Source: Thaumasiovibrio occultus
Lineage (GTDB): Bacteria > Pseudomonadota > Gammaproteobacteria > Enterobacterales > Vibrionaceae
Length of the DNA: 64,000 bases
Assembly: GCA_019703815.1 (NCBI GenBank)
Contig: AP023052.1
Location: forward strand, 1,674,001 to 1,738,000
Reading direction: 5' to 3'
Shown piece after piece: positions 9,287-18,501 of the stretch. How positions within the stretch are numbered: the first letter of the stretch is position 1; every line of letters starts with the position of its first letter. Both the position numbers and the translations under genes were made by a program. Under the pieces are notes generated by a model. It did no database searches. It worked only from the letters and a program-made list of their open reading frames with translations, and had not been told where the DNA came from.

Positions 9287-10879
9287 TTACCGAGTAAGCT
9301 GCAACTGAAATTGTTGGGTTATACCGCATTCCTCTACAAACACCGGATCATGGCTAACCAATATCAACGTGCCCGTATAGTCGTGCAACGCGGCGGCGAG
9401 GATCTGCTTTGATTCGATATCGAGATGGTTATCGGGTTCATCCAATAGCAACAGCGGCGATGGCCTTTGCTGAGTCGCAATAATCATCGCCAGTTTCATC
9501 CTCTCGCCGCCACTGAGCACACCAACCTTTCGATGCACGCTATCACGTCGAAAACCGATCCCCGCTAACAAGGTTCTGGCGTCCGACTCGGTGACTCCCG
9601 CAACGCTATCTAAAATCGAACCCAGTACCGTCTGCGCAGCATTAAGCGCCCCAAAGTGCTGATCAAGATAATAGGTTGGTACGCTTAACCGACGTTCACC
9701 CTCCTCTAACGCAAGACATCCATCAAGCACTTTTAGTAAGGTCGACTTACCACTGCCATTACGCCCAACCAGTTGTATTTTCATACCTTGACTGACGGCA
9801 AAATTTACCGGTCCAGCGTCACCAAACGGCAGCTGGCCTTGGCTGATGACGGCAAGGCTCCCGTTGCGGGTTTGCCCGGCTGCGATATGTAACTTCTGCG
9901 CTTTATGTGACTGGTATTTATCCTGTAACGCTTTCGCTTTACTACTCAGGCTTTCACGTCGATGTTGCTCGTTTTTCGCTCTTGCCGATGCCGCGCTGGT
10001 GGCGCTATTGCGCTTGGCGTTTAGCAAGATCTTTGGTTGTCCACCACTGGCTCTTACTTTGTTACCCTGTGACGCTCGCTGCTGCGCTTTCTCAAAGCTA
10101 AGCTGCGCTTGCGCCTCCAACTTTTTCTGTTGCTTGCGCAGGGCATCCATTTGACGCTCCAGCGCATTCACCGTTAGCGCTTTTTGCTGGGCGTAGTGCT
10201 GATAATTGCCACCGTATGCGGTAACACCACTGGCGGACAATTCCCAAATCGTCTCCATCTCATTAAGCAGCTCGCGATCATGGCTGATCAACAGAATATG
10301 CCCCGCATAGCTGCGCATTGCCTGTTGTAACCACTGCTTCCCTTCCGCGTCTAAGTGATTCGATGGCTCATCTAAAATCAGCAATTCAGTATCAGCGTTG
10401 AACAGCCGCCACAGTTGCAATCGTGTCAACTGGCCGCCACTCAATTGGCAGCAGGGAAAATCGGTATCGTCTGGCAGCTTAAGCGCCGCAAGTTGCTCTA
10501 GTAGCGACTCGCGTAGCGTCCATTGCTCGCCCACCACCTCAAACCAATGTGGCTCACAACAACCGGCTTCAATTTGCACCAAGGCATGAAGTACACCATC
10601 GATACCCAAAAATTCGGCAAGGGTTTGAGAGCTCTCTAACAAGGTTGAGGGCAGCTGCTGAAAGCGGCCTACTTTGCTTTGTGGTAGCGTGAATACCACC
10701 TTGCCTTTGCTCGGTTCGCGCTCACCGAGAATAAGTTCAGTGAGCAGTGATTTTCCTGCGCCATTGCGCCCCACCAAGCCCACCCGTTTGTCGGTTAGCG
10801 AGCAAGAAAACGCTTCGAAAAGCACGTCACCATTATCGAACTGGTAACGTAATTGATTGATATGTAAAACAGGCATCAT
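9287..10879 (-). CDS. ABC-F family ATPase
   Basis: A soluble protein of about 530 residues with two ABC ATPase domains and no membrane segment, the hallmark of ABC-F factors that act on ribosomes. Domain 1 has Walker A GRNGAGKS, signature LSGGQ and Walker B LILDEPSNHLD. A basic, Gln/Lys-rich linker of about 80 residues follows (ERQMDALRKQQKKLEAQAQ). Domain 2 has GRNGSGKS, LSGGE and LLLDEPDNHLD. The start is the ATG at 10879, chosen for its AGGAGG site; a longer frame exists from 10963 but has none. Members include housekeeping translation factors (Uup, EttA, YheS, YbiT) and antibiotic-resistance proteins. I cannot place this one, though its structured leader hints at inducible expression. Confidence 0.92.
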   Translation of the reverse strand: MMPVLHINQLRYQFDNGDVLFEAFSCSLTDKRVGLVGRNGAGKSLLTELILGEREPSKGKVVFTLPQSKVGRFQQLPSTLLESSQTLAEFLGIDGVLHALVQIEAGCCEPHWFEVVGEQWTLRESLLEQLAALKLPDDTDFPCCQLSGGQLTRLQLWRLFNADTELLILDEPSNHLDAEGKQWLQQAMRSYAGHILLISHDRELLNEMETIWELSASGVTAYGGNYQHYAQQKALTVNALERQMDALRKQQKKLEAQAQLSFEKAQQRASQGNKVRASGGQPKILLNAKRNSATSAASARAKNEQHRRESLSSKAKALQDKYQSHKAQKLHIAAGQTRNGSLAVISQGQLPFGDAGPVNFAVSQGMKIQLVGRNGSGKSTLLKVLDGCLALEEGERRLSVPTYYLDQHFGALNAAQTVLGSILDSVAGVTESDARTLLAGIGFRRDSVHRKVGVLSGGERMKLAMIIATQQRPSPLLLLDEPDNHLDIESKQILAAALHDYTGTLILVSHDPVFVEECGITQQFQLQLTR

Positions 10880-11130
10880 GGCCTCCTGTGTAACAGGGGC
10901 TTTTCGGCAGGCACATGGCAAACACGGACGAACGCGCTTTAATAACGCGATCTCAAGACTCAAACAGAGTCCATTTATAGTCCATCGTTCCGCTAGCTAT
11001 CATGCGAAATAGTGTTGTGACTTTTTAGATATCAAGCTGCTGCAGATGCATCAGTGATATTTAGACAGTGCTACGCCGACTAACACCCTGTTGATCCAAA
11101 AAAAGAGAAAACTGGATAACAGGTTTGCCC
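10880..11130 (-). promoter_or_regulatory. Structured 5' leader of the ABC-F gene with alternative pairings and a candidate uORF
   Basis: Read on the minus strand, four segments can pair in competing ways: AACCTGTT-type sequence (11118-11123), AACAGGG (11086-11092), CCCCTGTT (10892-10899) and ACAGGAGG, which contains the Shine-Dalgarno sequence (10882-10889). Pairing 3 with 4 hides the ribosome binding site; pairing 2 with 3 frees it. A 16-codon uORF (11003 down to 10953, MIASGTMDYKWTLFES) lies between, with no strong ribosome site. The layout resembles attenuation leaders of antibiotic-inducible ABC-F genes, but it is an inference from eye-read pairing. The rest of the intergenic region to about 11340 shows nothing I can name. 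Confidence 0.4.
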
Positions 11131-11343
11131 GATATATAAATACACGCCTGCCGCCACGTTGGCTGGCATAGAGTGATCTCATTTCGGGACTCGTTAGTTT
11201 TTCATGTTGGCGTAGACTCCTTGGCAAGTGATGGCGCGATTATAAAAGCATTCACTTTTTCATCGCAAGCACGACGCGAGAAAATGCGACGAGAGGCAAT
11301 TTCCTATCAAGCGTTGTAGTCACTGATAATTCATGTCGTTATA

Positions 11344-11374
11344 GAAAAAAGCCGCCCACTTTTTATGCGCGGCT
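11344..11374 (-). terminator. Terminator downstream of the 11458-11958 gene
   Basis: On the minus strand, AGCCGC and GCGGCT flank a loop and are followed by TTTTTC. The loop is rather long. Confidence 0.6.
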
Positions 11375-11457
11375 GCTAATACATCGAGAGCTTCAGATAA
11401 ATCGAAATAGGCAGATAAATCAAGAGCATCAATGCGGGTTTATCCCACCCGATTAAC

Positions 11458-11958
11458 TTAACACGTTCCCGCGCAACGCAGGGTCGGTGTTAATACCTCT
11501 CTGCCTTCGTCGCTGATAAAGAAATCAACGCCACAAGACAGGGGGCTTTCAGGGATCGCTTGGTTATTGAATAACACCGTCACGTGCCAAAGGATTTCAT
11601 TGGTATGAGTATCGAGTAACGGCTGCTCCCATGATACTTGTAGATCAGATGATTGATTGCTGTCCATTATCGACAGCAATAACTCGGGTAGAAACTCGCC
11701 AAAGGTTTCGATCGGCTCTTTGGTGTTGCTGTTGATAAAGTTTTCACAGGTGTCGGGATAGTCTATGGCATCTACACGGGTATCCAAGCTTCCCACCAAC
11801 AAGTGCAGCGATTCTGCAGCGGTGGGCTCGTTCCCCATGCGTTTCGAAAACGACAGGCGATCACTCCCCTCATCCCAGAAATGGTATCCTGTCTTTGCCG
11901 CCGACAATGGCGACACCACTGCCAAACTTAACCCCAATAACGCTGCTATTTTTTTCAT
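11458..11958 (-). CDS. Exported protein of unknown function
   Basis: A 166-residue protein with a clear Sec signal peptide (MKKIAALLGLSLAVVSPLSA) and a mature acidic domain. It contains four Cys residues (in DTCENF, LSCGVD and RCAGTC at the very C-terminus), suggesting disulfide bonds in the periplasm. The start is placed at the ATG at 11958, six codons inside a longer frame, because the signal peptide begins there. I do not recognise the family. It is followed on the same strand by the ABC-F gene but separated from it by a terminator. Confidence 0.75.
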   Translation of the reverse strand: MKKIAALLGLSLAVVSPLSAAKTGYHFWDEGSDRLSFSKRMGNEPTAAESLHLLVGSLDTRVDAIDYPDTCENFINSNTKEPIETFGEFLPELLLSIMDSNQSSDLQVSWEQPLLDTHTNEILWHVTVLFNNQAIPESPLSCGVDFFISDEGREVLTPTLRCAGTC

Positions 11959-12182
11959 TGTTCTATACCTAACCAAAAATATAGAAAAATAGTATCAACG
12001 CCTGTGAACGCCAGCAATACCGTCATTGAACGCTATAAAGCGCAGTTAAACTCGAAAAATACCAAAAACAATTTTTTACTTACGCAAAAAGCAACAAAGA
12101 CTTTTCAACGTTCATAATTGGAATAATACGTCTTCAAATCAGAGTAACAATTATTGCAAGATTCTCGTTTATAAGAGGGTTG

Positions 12183-12758
12183 TTATCCCTGATTAACGAC
12201 TTCATCGGGTTCGTTCCAGCGGGGATTTTCATTGGAGCAATAAAAGAACCGATCTCTTTCATTCGAGAAGTAAAAAGCGATGTCGACATCATCATCTGTC
12301 TTGATATGCGGGTTCTCGCATTCTTCATAGCCGAATCCGCTATCGCAAAACAACTCAGTATTGCTCGTTGGCAAACAGTTTTCGTCGTAACTCCAGCTGA
12401 TCACTACCCCATTAGCATCCATGGTTGTCGCTGTCGCCATGAACGTATCCATTCCGGCATACTCGGCAACCACATGGAACGGTTGGTTGCTGTTATACGC
12501 GCTTTCCACGCAACGTTTGGCGTTCAATAATTGCTCACGACCATACGTCGATGTGCCGCAATCAATCGATGATATGTCTGCACTGGCTTTTACTTGTTGT
12601 TGAAACTCGTTATAAGAAATGTGAACACCGGTTCTGATCTCTTCGGTACTATTTTCAGGAGAATCAACGACCTTATCAGACAAACCAACTGTATTTTCAT
12701 CACCGGCATTACAACCTTGAACTAGCACCACGAAAACAATCCATGTAGGAAAGCGCAT
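12183..12758 (-). CDS. Putative lipoprotein of unknown function
   Basis: A 191-residue protein starting with a lipoprotein signal peptide (MRFPTWIVFVVLVQGCNAG) whose lipobox VQGC gives a lipidated Cys at about residue 16. The mature part is acidic and contains several more Cys residues (SIDCGTST, AKRCVES, ENCLPTS, LFCDSGFGYEEC, FYCSNEN), probably disulfide-bonded. A purine-rich GGTGGCAG precedes the ATG. A heptanucleotide tandem repeat lies about 85-130 bp upstream of the start, where a promoter would be. I do not recognise the family. Confidence 0.75.
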   Translation of the reverse strand: MRFPTWIVFVVLVQGCNAGDENTVGLSDKVVDSPENSTEEIRTGVHISYNEFQQQVKASADISSIDCGTSTYGREQLLNAKRCVESAYNSNQPFHVVAEYAGMDTFMATATTMDANGVVISWSYDENCLPTSNTELFCDSGFGYEECENPHIKTDDDVDIAFYFSNERDRFFYCSNENPRWNEPDEVVNQG

Positions 12759-12842
12759 TCTGCCACCTTAGTTAAACTAATTGATATTTTGCGTTTTTAT
12801 AGAAAAACGCTGTGGCTTAAAAATAGCAGAGATCTGCAATAT

Positions 12843-12890
12843 CGAATGGCGAATGGCGAATGGCGAATGGCGAATGGCGAATGGCGAATA
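12843..12890. repeat. Heptanucleotide tandem repeat (CGAATGG, six copies plus a partial)
   Basis: Six perfect copies of CGAATGG are followed by CGAATA. The array lies between the lipoprotein gene and the methyltransferase gene, both on the minus strand, at 85-132 bp upstream of the lipoprotein start. It is non-coding in any supported gene. Confidence 0.95.
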
Positions 12891-12920
12891 AAATATACGG
12901 CGTTGTTCAGTTGTGCAGAA

Positions 12921-12967
12921 AATCAAAAAGCGGCAAGCAAGTAGCGGAAAGCTTGCCGCTTAAAAAA
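12921..12967 (-). terminator. Terminator after the isoprenylcysteine methyltransferase-like gene
   Basis: The stem AAGCGGCAAGC / GCTTGCCGCTT is perfect, and the minus-strand reading ends in TTTTTGATTTT. Confidence 0.85.
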
Positions 12968-12976
12968 GAAGTGAGC

Positions 12977-13438
12977 CTATAACCAGCGACGGACTTTGCT
13001 CATGTAAGTCTCAAAGCTGTCGCCAAACAGCTTCAGCAGTGCCGCTTCTTCAGGTTTGATCTGAAAGGTGGTCATATAAAAGATAAAAAATGGCACGGTC
13101 GCGAGCGCAATCAAGCTGTCAAAGTAGATCGCACAGGCCATTAGAAACAGCGAAAAGCCTAAATACATTGGGTTGCGGGTGTATTGGTATATCCCTTGAT
13201 CGACAAGGCGACTGCTGGTTTCAGGGCGAACTGGGTTCACCGTGGTTTGATTTGCTTTAAACGCCAGTAGGCCTGACAAACAGATAGAAAAAGCGAAGGA
13301 AGAGATCAATAAACTTACGACTAAGCGAAAGCCAATCCCTAGCCCCATCCTGTCGGTATTTTGTGCCACTAGCCACATTAAGCCAATCCATACAAACACA
13401 AGGATCAGCGGGGGTATTTTCAACTCTAGAAATCGCAT
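12977..13438 (-). CDS. Isoprenylcysteine carboxyl methyltransferase (ICMT)-like membrane protein
   Basis: A 153-residue integral membrane protein of the ICMT/phospholipid methyltransferase superfamily, with about four membrane segments. The C-terminal half holds the family signature: GIYQYTRNPMYLGF, then a long hydrophobic helix, then a KPEEAALLKLFGD segment followed by the Tyr/Arg-rich tail. Such bacterial proteins are presumed SAM-dependent methyltransferases, substrate usually unknown. A GAGGGAAC ribosome site precedes the ATG. It is probably monocistronic, ending at a strong terminator. Confidence 0.88.
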   Translation of the reverse strand: MRFLELKIPPLILVFVWIGLMWLVAQNTDRMGLGIGFRLVVSLLISSFAFSICLSGLLAFKANQTTVNPVRPETSSRLVDQGIYQYTRNPMYLGFSLFLMACAIYFDSLIALATVPFFIFYMTTFQIKPEEAALLKLFGDSFETYMSKVRRWL

Positions 13439-13640
13439 TGTTCCCTCACATGACTAGCTAAGCAGACAAGTATCACTACCGTGTGATGACGTCGCGTTAA
13501 GTGCGATGGCTTAGGAAAAACGAGACCTAAAACAAAGCCAAGCGCCACTCACTTTCGCTGATAGTGAATTTTCATCTTAGGATGAACCTTAATGAAATCA
13601 AGCAACGACTAGGCCATTATTACTGATTGTTACAAAAAAG

Positions 13641-14156
13641 TTAACTAGATTTTTGTTGGCGTAAAAAGCGCCTCACTTTGGTGCGTATATTCTTCATTGG
13701 CGAAGCGGTATTAAATTGGATCATCCGCCCGAATGTCCATTTTTCATACCAAGGCTGGTGATAGAGCTCTTCATCACTTAACGCGCTGATCAATGCCAAA
13801 ATCTGGGTTATCGTACGCTCCCACTCCACCAACAAATCTGCATAAGACCACGCCTGATAAGTGTGATGAAAATGCGTCGCTAGCTCGCCAAGCTGATTCC
13901 ATTTAAAACCGGTGTCAGGAAAATCAACCGCCAGCCCTGCTGCTCTGCGCTGATGCCATTTCAGCACCAACTGACCCCAACCAATCAAATACGCTAGCGT
14001 GTCACACAGGCTAATTTGCGTGTCTTTCACATTACCCTCAACCCCACTAATACGGCTGAGGGATTCCGGCGCCGACTGGTAATCCGCGCGCAGCTTCTCA
14101 AAGCTCTGCGTAATGGCATCAACTAGCTGTTGTTTATTCTGAGGAATTGAAGACAT
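13641..14156 (-). CDS. ClbS/DfsB-family protein
   Basis: A 171-residue all-helical protein matching the ClbS/DfsB family (DUF1706): an N-terminal helix (NKQQLVDAITQSFEKLRADY), a central DTLAYLIGWGQLVLKWHQ segment, FKWNQLGELATHFHHTY, and a C-terminal WTFGRMIQFNTASPMKNIRTKVRRFLR. ClbS in E. coli protects against colibactin by opening its cyclopropane ring; other members have unknown substrates. The start has GGAGTGCG upstream. No colibactin-type gene is nearby, so a role in genotoxin resistance is only a possibility. Confidence 0.85.
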   Translation of the reverse strand: MSSIPQNKQQLVDAITQSFEKLRADYQSAPESLSRISGVEGNVKDTQISLCDTLAYLIGWGQLVLKWHQRRAAGLAVDFPDTGFKWNQLGELATHFHHTYQAWSYADLLVEWERTITQILALISALSDEELYHQPWYEKWTFGRMIQFNTASPMKNIRTKVRRFLRQQKSS

Positions 14157-14476
14157 AGCGCACTCCGATATCTACCTTGACCCTAACCTTACTATGCGCC
14201 AACCCAAGTTATCTTGATCCTGCACCCTAAAAGGGAAAAGTCAGCCTTGTTCGCACAAAAAACTGACAAGGTAATACGCATCACAAGCCATTGATAATCT
14301 TGAAGATAAAATTCGACTTATCCTCTTCTCGCAACACTATACTCAATCAACCGGGCGATTTTCCGCACTTTATCAGCGTTCACGCCCTACTCAGACACAT
14401 TGACAGACAATCCTACGCTAGTCAGTCTAGGGAAACGCACGTATAATGTGCGGCTTCAAAAAATAGGGGCTCTTTC
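14157..14476. promoter_or_regulatory. Divergent intergenic region between the ClbS-like gene and ygiQ
   Basis: A 320-bp region with no supported gene, holding divergent promoters. The segment at about 14204-14230 (ACCCAAGTTATC, then ATCCTGCACC) resembles short pieces of the MITE end at 8970-9000 and could be a decayed copy. AGGGGC sits just before the ygiQ ATG. Confidence 0.35.
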
Positions 14477-16909
14477 ATGCAACACCAAGCCGTTTTCGAC
14501 ACCATTACCAAAATCGACCAGTATCCGAAATACTGGGCCGAGTGCTATGGCACCGCGCCATTCTTGCCAACCTCTCGCAAAGAGATGGACGCATTAGGCT
14601 GGGATAGCTGCGATATCATTATTGTGACTGGTGATGCGTATGTTGATCACCCAAGCTTTGGGATGGCGATCATTGGCCGTTTGCTTGAATCACAAGGTTT
14701 CCGCGTCGGTATCATTGCGCAGCCGGATTGGCACAGCAAAGATGACTTTATGACGCTGGGCAAACCGAACCTGTTTTTCGGCGTGACATCGGGCAACATG
14801 GACTCGATGATCAACCGCTACACCTCAGATCGCAAGCTGCGTCACGATGACGCCTACACCCCGAACAACGAAGGCGGCAAGCGCCCTGATCGCGCGGTGC
14901 TGTCGTATTCACAGCGTTGTCGTGAAGCCTACAAAGGCGTGCCTATCGTGTTGGGCGGGATCGAAGCGAGTTTGCGTCGTATTGCGCACTACGACTATTG
15001 GTCAGACAAAGTCCGTCGCTCCGTATTGATGGATGCCAAAGGCGATATTTTGCTCTTTGGTAACGCCGAGCGTGCCCTGATTGAAGTGGCGCATCGCCTT
15101 GCCAATGGCGAAGACATCTCAACCCTTACCAATATTCGTGGTACTGCGGTGAACCTCGCTCAAGTGCCAGAACACTACCAAGTTATCGATTCATCTCGCA
15201 TCGAAAAACCAAGCAAAGCGGTATTCGTTGCGACCAACCCGTATGAAGTCGATACCGCGTGCGAGAAAAAAGATGACGCTCCGCAGGCAATTATGGTGCG
15301 CCCTTCTCGCCACGATGCGGAAAATTCCGTGGTACGTTTGCCCTCGTACGAAAAGCTGCAAAACGACCGCATTCTTTATGCGCACGCCAGTCGCGTGATG
15401 CACTTAGAAACCAACCCTTATTCAGGCCGTGCCTTGGTGCAAAAACACGGTGAACGTGAGCTACTGGTAAACCAAGCGCCGATCCCTCTTACCACGGAAG
15501 AGATGGACTTTGTGTTCGGCTTGCCATTTGCGCGCGTGCCGCACCCTCAATATGGCAAAGCGAAAATCCCTGCATACGACATGATCAAAACCTCGGTTAA
15601 CATCATGCGTGGTTGCTTTGGTGGTTGTTCGTTCTGTTCTATCACCGAGCACGAAGGCCGTATTATTCAAAACCGTTCGCAAGAATCGATTTTGACCGAG
15701 CTTGAAGAGATTCGCGACAAAGTACCGGGCTTTACTGGCACGATTTCAGATCTCGGCGGACCTACCGCCAACATGTACCGCTTAGGGTGTAGCGATGCGC
15801 GTGCAGAAGCCAACTGTCGTCGCCCATCGTGTGTGTTCCCAGATATCTGTGGCAAGCTCAACACCGATCACAAACACACCATCGATCTGTACCGCGCGGC
15901 GCGTAGAGTCAAAGGCGTGAAGAAGATTATGATCGCCTCAGGTGTGCGTTATGACTTGGCAATCGAATCGCCAGAGTACGTACGTGAGCTAGTGACGCAC
16001 CATGTTGGTGGTTATCTAAAAATCGCCCCAGAGCACACCGAAAAAGGCCCGCTAGATCTGATGATGAAGCCGGGCATGGGCACCTATGATCGCTTCAAAG
16101 CCATGTTCGATAAGTACAGTGCGGAAGCAGGTAAGAAACAGTATCTGATCCCCTACTTTATCTCGGCGCACCCAGGCACCGAAGATGAAGACATGCTCAA
16201 CTTAGCGTTGTGGCTAAAATCCAACAATTTCGAGTGTGATCAGGTCCAGAACTTCTACCCATCGCCGATGTGTAATGCCACAGCGATGTACTACTCGGAA
16301 ACCAACCCGCTGAAACGTGTTAAATACAAAAAACGCGAAGAAGTGCCGGTGGCCAAAGGGGATCGCCAACGTCGTTTGCACAAAGCGCTACTGCGTTACC
16401 ACGATCCAGCCAACTGGCCATTGATCCGTGAAGCATTGACCAACATGGGTAAAGCGCACCTGATTGGCGATAAACCGCATTGCTTGATCCCTGCCGAGAA
16501 TGCGGCTGATAAACAAACTCCAGCCGAGCGTCGCCGCAGCGGTCGTCATGGTGCCAACCGTTTTGCGACTAAGCACACCAGCTTTTCGAAAAACGGCGGC
16601 CAACCGGATATCCGTACCGACAAGCCGGCAGGCAAAGGTCGTCCAAATGGTCAACGCGCCGGTGGAGCTCAATCAGGCAATCGTAACGCCCCTCATACCA
16701 ATAAAGGCGGTCAAGCGCCTCAAGGCAATCGCGGTAAACCGAATGGTCGCACTAACCCAGCAGGTAAAGGCAACGCGCGTGGGACTCAAGGCCATAACCA
16801 ACCAGGTAAGAGCCAACAAGGCCATACCCAACCAGGTAAGAGCCAGCAAGGCAATGCTCGCGGGAATGGCGGTAAATCACGCCCACAAAATACCAAAGGT
16901 CGTCGTTAG
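14477..16909 (+). CDS. ygiQ: YgiQ-family radical SAM protein
   Basis: An 810-residue cytoplasmic radical SAM protein of the YgiQ family. An N-terminal domain (about residues 1-340) precedes the radical SAM core (about 360-640) with the iron-sulfur motif [10 protein letters not shown], whose three Cys residues follow the CxxxCxxC pattern. A C-terminal YgiQ-type segment ([15 protein letters not shown]) follows. The last 120 or so residues are a low-complexity Gly/Asn/Lys/Gln/Pro tail with repeated PGKSQQG, ending KGRR, which is likely disordered and could bind nucleic acid. The start has AGGGGC seven bases before the ATG. The family reaction is not established to my knowledge. Confidence 0.95.
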   Translation: MQHQAVFDTITKIDQYPKYWAECYGTAPFLPTSRKEMDALGWDSCDIIIVTGDAYVDHPSFGMAIIGRLLESQGFRVGIIAQPDWHSKDDFMTLGKPNLFFGVTSGNMDSMINRYTSDRKLRHDDAYTPNNEGGKRPDRAVLSYSQRCREAYKGVPIVLGGIEASLRRIAHYDYWSDKVRRSVLMDAKGDILLFGNAERALIEVAHRLANGEDISTLTNIRGTAVNLAQVPEHYQVIDSSRIEKPSKAVFVATNPYEVDTACEKKDDAPQAIMVRPSRHDAENSVVRLPSYEKLQNDRILYAHASRVMHLETNPYSGRALVQKHGERELLVNQAPIPLTTEEMDFVFGLPFARVPHPQYGKAKIPAYDMIKTSVNIMRGCFGGCSFCSITEHEGRIIQNRSQESILTELEEIRDKVPGFTGTISDLGGPTANMYRLGCSDARAEANCRRPSCVFPDICGKLNTDHKHTIDLYRAARRVKGVKKIMIASGVRYDLAIESPEYVRELVTHHVGGYLKIAPEHTEKGPLDLMMKPGMGTYDRFKAMFDKYSAEAGKKQYLIPYFISAHPGTEDEDMLNLALWLKSNNFECDQVQNFYPSPMCNATAMYYSETNPLKRVKYKKREEVPVAKGDRQRRLHKALLRYHDPANWPLIREALTNMGKAHLIGDKPHCLIPAENAADKQTPAERRRSGRHGANRFATKHTSFSKNGGQPDIRTDKPAGKGRPNGQRAGGAQSGNRNAPHTNKGGQAPQGNRGKPNGRTNPAGKGNARGTQGHNQPGKSQQGHTQPGKSQQGNARGNGGKSRPQNTKGRR

Positions 16910-16966
16910 TCACACTGACGCCTCTTTGAGATAGAGCCGTAATGTCGATTAGGCCGCAGAAACAGT

Positions 16967-16993
16967 AAAGCCAGCAAAGATGCTGGCTTTTTT
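16967..16993 (+). terminator. Terminator after ygiQ
   Basis: The stem AAAGCCAGCA / TGCTGGCTTT around AAGA is followed by a T run. Confidence 0.9.
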
Positions 16994-17075
16994 ATGTCCA
17001 TTGCAAACTTCCACAAGCGCAGGTCAACGTTTCAAGCTGCCATCTGCAGCCGAAAAGCCCAAGCTGTTCAGCAAG

Positions 17076-17459
17076 TTATAAATTGATGCTATCGGAGGGA
17101 TGATGGATCCCGTCGTAGATTTTAACTGGCTCTAAATCGTAAGGGTTTACACCGTCTAAGCAGGCAACATTAATCGCAAACTGATGCGGATTAGAGCGGC
17201 GCTGATGATGGGTATAGATCCCGCAGGTTTTACAAAAATAGTGCTTCGCCGTCATGGTGTTAAATTGATATAGGGTAAGGTTCTCTTCACCCTTCACGAT
17301 GTTTAAGTTTTCCAGCAAAACCGACGCCGCAATAGCGCCACGCTTACGGCACATTGAGCAAGAGCAACGACGCGGATCCTCTAGCCCGTTTGGCATGGTC
17401 AACTCGAGCTCTACTGCTCCGCAATGGCAACGCGCTTTATGTACAGGTTTGATTTCCAT
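17076..17459 (-). CDS. GFA-family (DUF636) zinc-binding protein
   Basis: A 127-residue protein of the GFA family (glutathione-dependent formaldehyde-activating enzyme type). The zinc-ligand cysteines are visible: CHCGAVELE near the N-terminus, CSCSMCRKRGA at about residues 34-44, and CKTCGIYTHH at about 77-86. The start is placed at the ATG at 17459, which has GGAGGAG seven bases upstream; an in-frame ATG at 17474 overlaps that ribosome site. Most family members have no proven substrate. It stands alone. Confidence 0.9.
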   Translation of the reverse strand: MEIKPVHKARCHCGAVELELTMPNGLEDPRRCSCSMCRKRGAIAASVLLENLNIVKGEENLTLYQFNTMTAKHYFCKTCGIYTHHQRRSNPHQFAINVACLDGVNPYDLEPVKIYDGIHHPSDSINL

Positions 17460-17739
17460 ATCCAACTCCTCCATTCATCTCAATGTCTGATGTTAACGAT
17501 CTTAGCTTTGCTAGATAAACCATTTCATCTTATCGCCTTGGTTATCAATAACGTACGTAGTTATTCTAGGGTCGCTGCTACCCGCATACCCACGGATGCA
17601 ACACGCTGCTAGCCTTCACTACGTTTGCGACCCTGATCGTAGATAGGCGTCATCGGCTAGACAGTTGCAACCGCTTCCGTATGCTCGGTCATGGCAACAC
17701 ATTCAATCAGCCGCTATTTCACGTCGATAAAGAGGGATC

Positions 17740-18057
17740 ATGTCACCCCACATTGCGAATTTCGTGCTTCACGTACTCCCCTTTGTTATTCAGTTCAGCG
17801 CGGTCTTGGCACTCATCCACCCCCTACTCGCTTCACCGCGAAATATCACCAGTATTAAACCGCGAGCCCGCATCTTGAAATTATCCAGTGCGGCATTAAT
17901 CGGCTTAGGTGTCGTGCTGACCTATTTTAATCTTGGAGAACGGCTATTTTCACAGCCCAGCCACTATGCCAACAGCTATATTCTTGCTGGCGTCATGGCT
18001 CTGCCATTTCTCAATGCGTTCAATCGCCATTTATTACGTGAGAATAAACAGATGTAA
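17740..18057 (+). CDS. Small membrane protein of unknown function
   Basis: A 105-residue protein with three hydrophobic segments (about residues 7-27, 47-66 and 78-95) separated by basic loops (SPRNITSIKPRAR and FNRHLLRENKQ). The ATG follows AAAGAGGGATC, a good ribosome site. I recognise no domain. Neighbours give no functional hint. Confidence 0.65.
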   Translation: MSPHIANFVLHVLPFVIQFSAVLALIHPLLASPRNITSIKPRARILKLSSAALIGLGVVLTYFNLGERLFSQPSHYANSYILAGVMALPFLNAFNRHLLRENKQM

Positions 18058-18119
18058 TAAGCACGCGGTACGTTTGCGGGGAAAACCAACGCCACTTTCC
18101 CCGCACACTATAAGTGCTC

Positions 18120-18440
18120 CTAGTTAATCCGCGTCCAGAAAGTCATGTTCACTGAATCAGGTGCAATAAGTTCTAAATAAGTCAACGCGGTTTCATTCTC
18201 GAGCCACTGCCGACAATACTCCTCTGCTTTGGCTTGAGAACTTGCAATGGCTACATCTGCGTATACTCCATCCTTGCCCCGCACCAGGAAATGCAGGATG
18301 AGTTCCTCTTGCTGACAGAGAAATTGCTCTTCAACCTGATGAGACAGCGCTACAAGTTGCTCCTCGGTCACACCGTCTTTTAGCTTAAATGTGGCAAATT
18401 CCATGCCGCCAATGCGGCCCACTTTTCCATTCTGAATCAT
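18120..18440 (-). CDS. Small protein of the dimeric alpha/beta-barrel type, function unknown
   Basis: A 106-residue soluble protein. The pattern of strand (GGMEFATFKLKDGV), helix (TEEQLVALSHQVEEQFL), strand (ELILHFLVRGKDGVYADVAIA), helix (SQAKAEEYCRQWLEN) resembles ABM/ferredoxin-like barrel proteins such as antibiotic-biosynthesis monooxygenase relatives, but no signature is decisive. It lies 61 bp downstream of a WYL regulator on the same strand, so the two may be co-transcribed. That pairing is common for WYL regulators and small stress-related proteins, but it is inference here. Confidence 0.7.
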   Translation of the reverse strand: MIQNGKVGRIGGMEFATFKLKDGVTEEQLVALSHQVEEQFLCQQEELILHFLVRGKDGVYADVAIASSQAKAEEYCRQWLENETALTYLELIAPDSVNMTFWTRIN

Positions 18441-18501
18441 AATGACACCTTGTGAGTTAACGAGAACTGCACTTTAAAGCGCCACTACTGACAGCATTGT
18501 G

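Noticed and set aside
14200..14232. Second copy of the MITE found at 8970-9236
   Set aside because: Only two short blocks resemble the element end; no second end is present. Mentioned only as a possible decayed piece.
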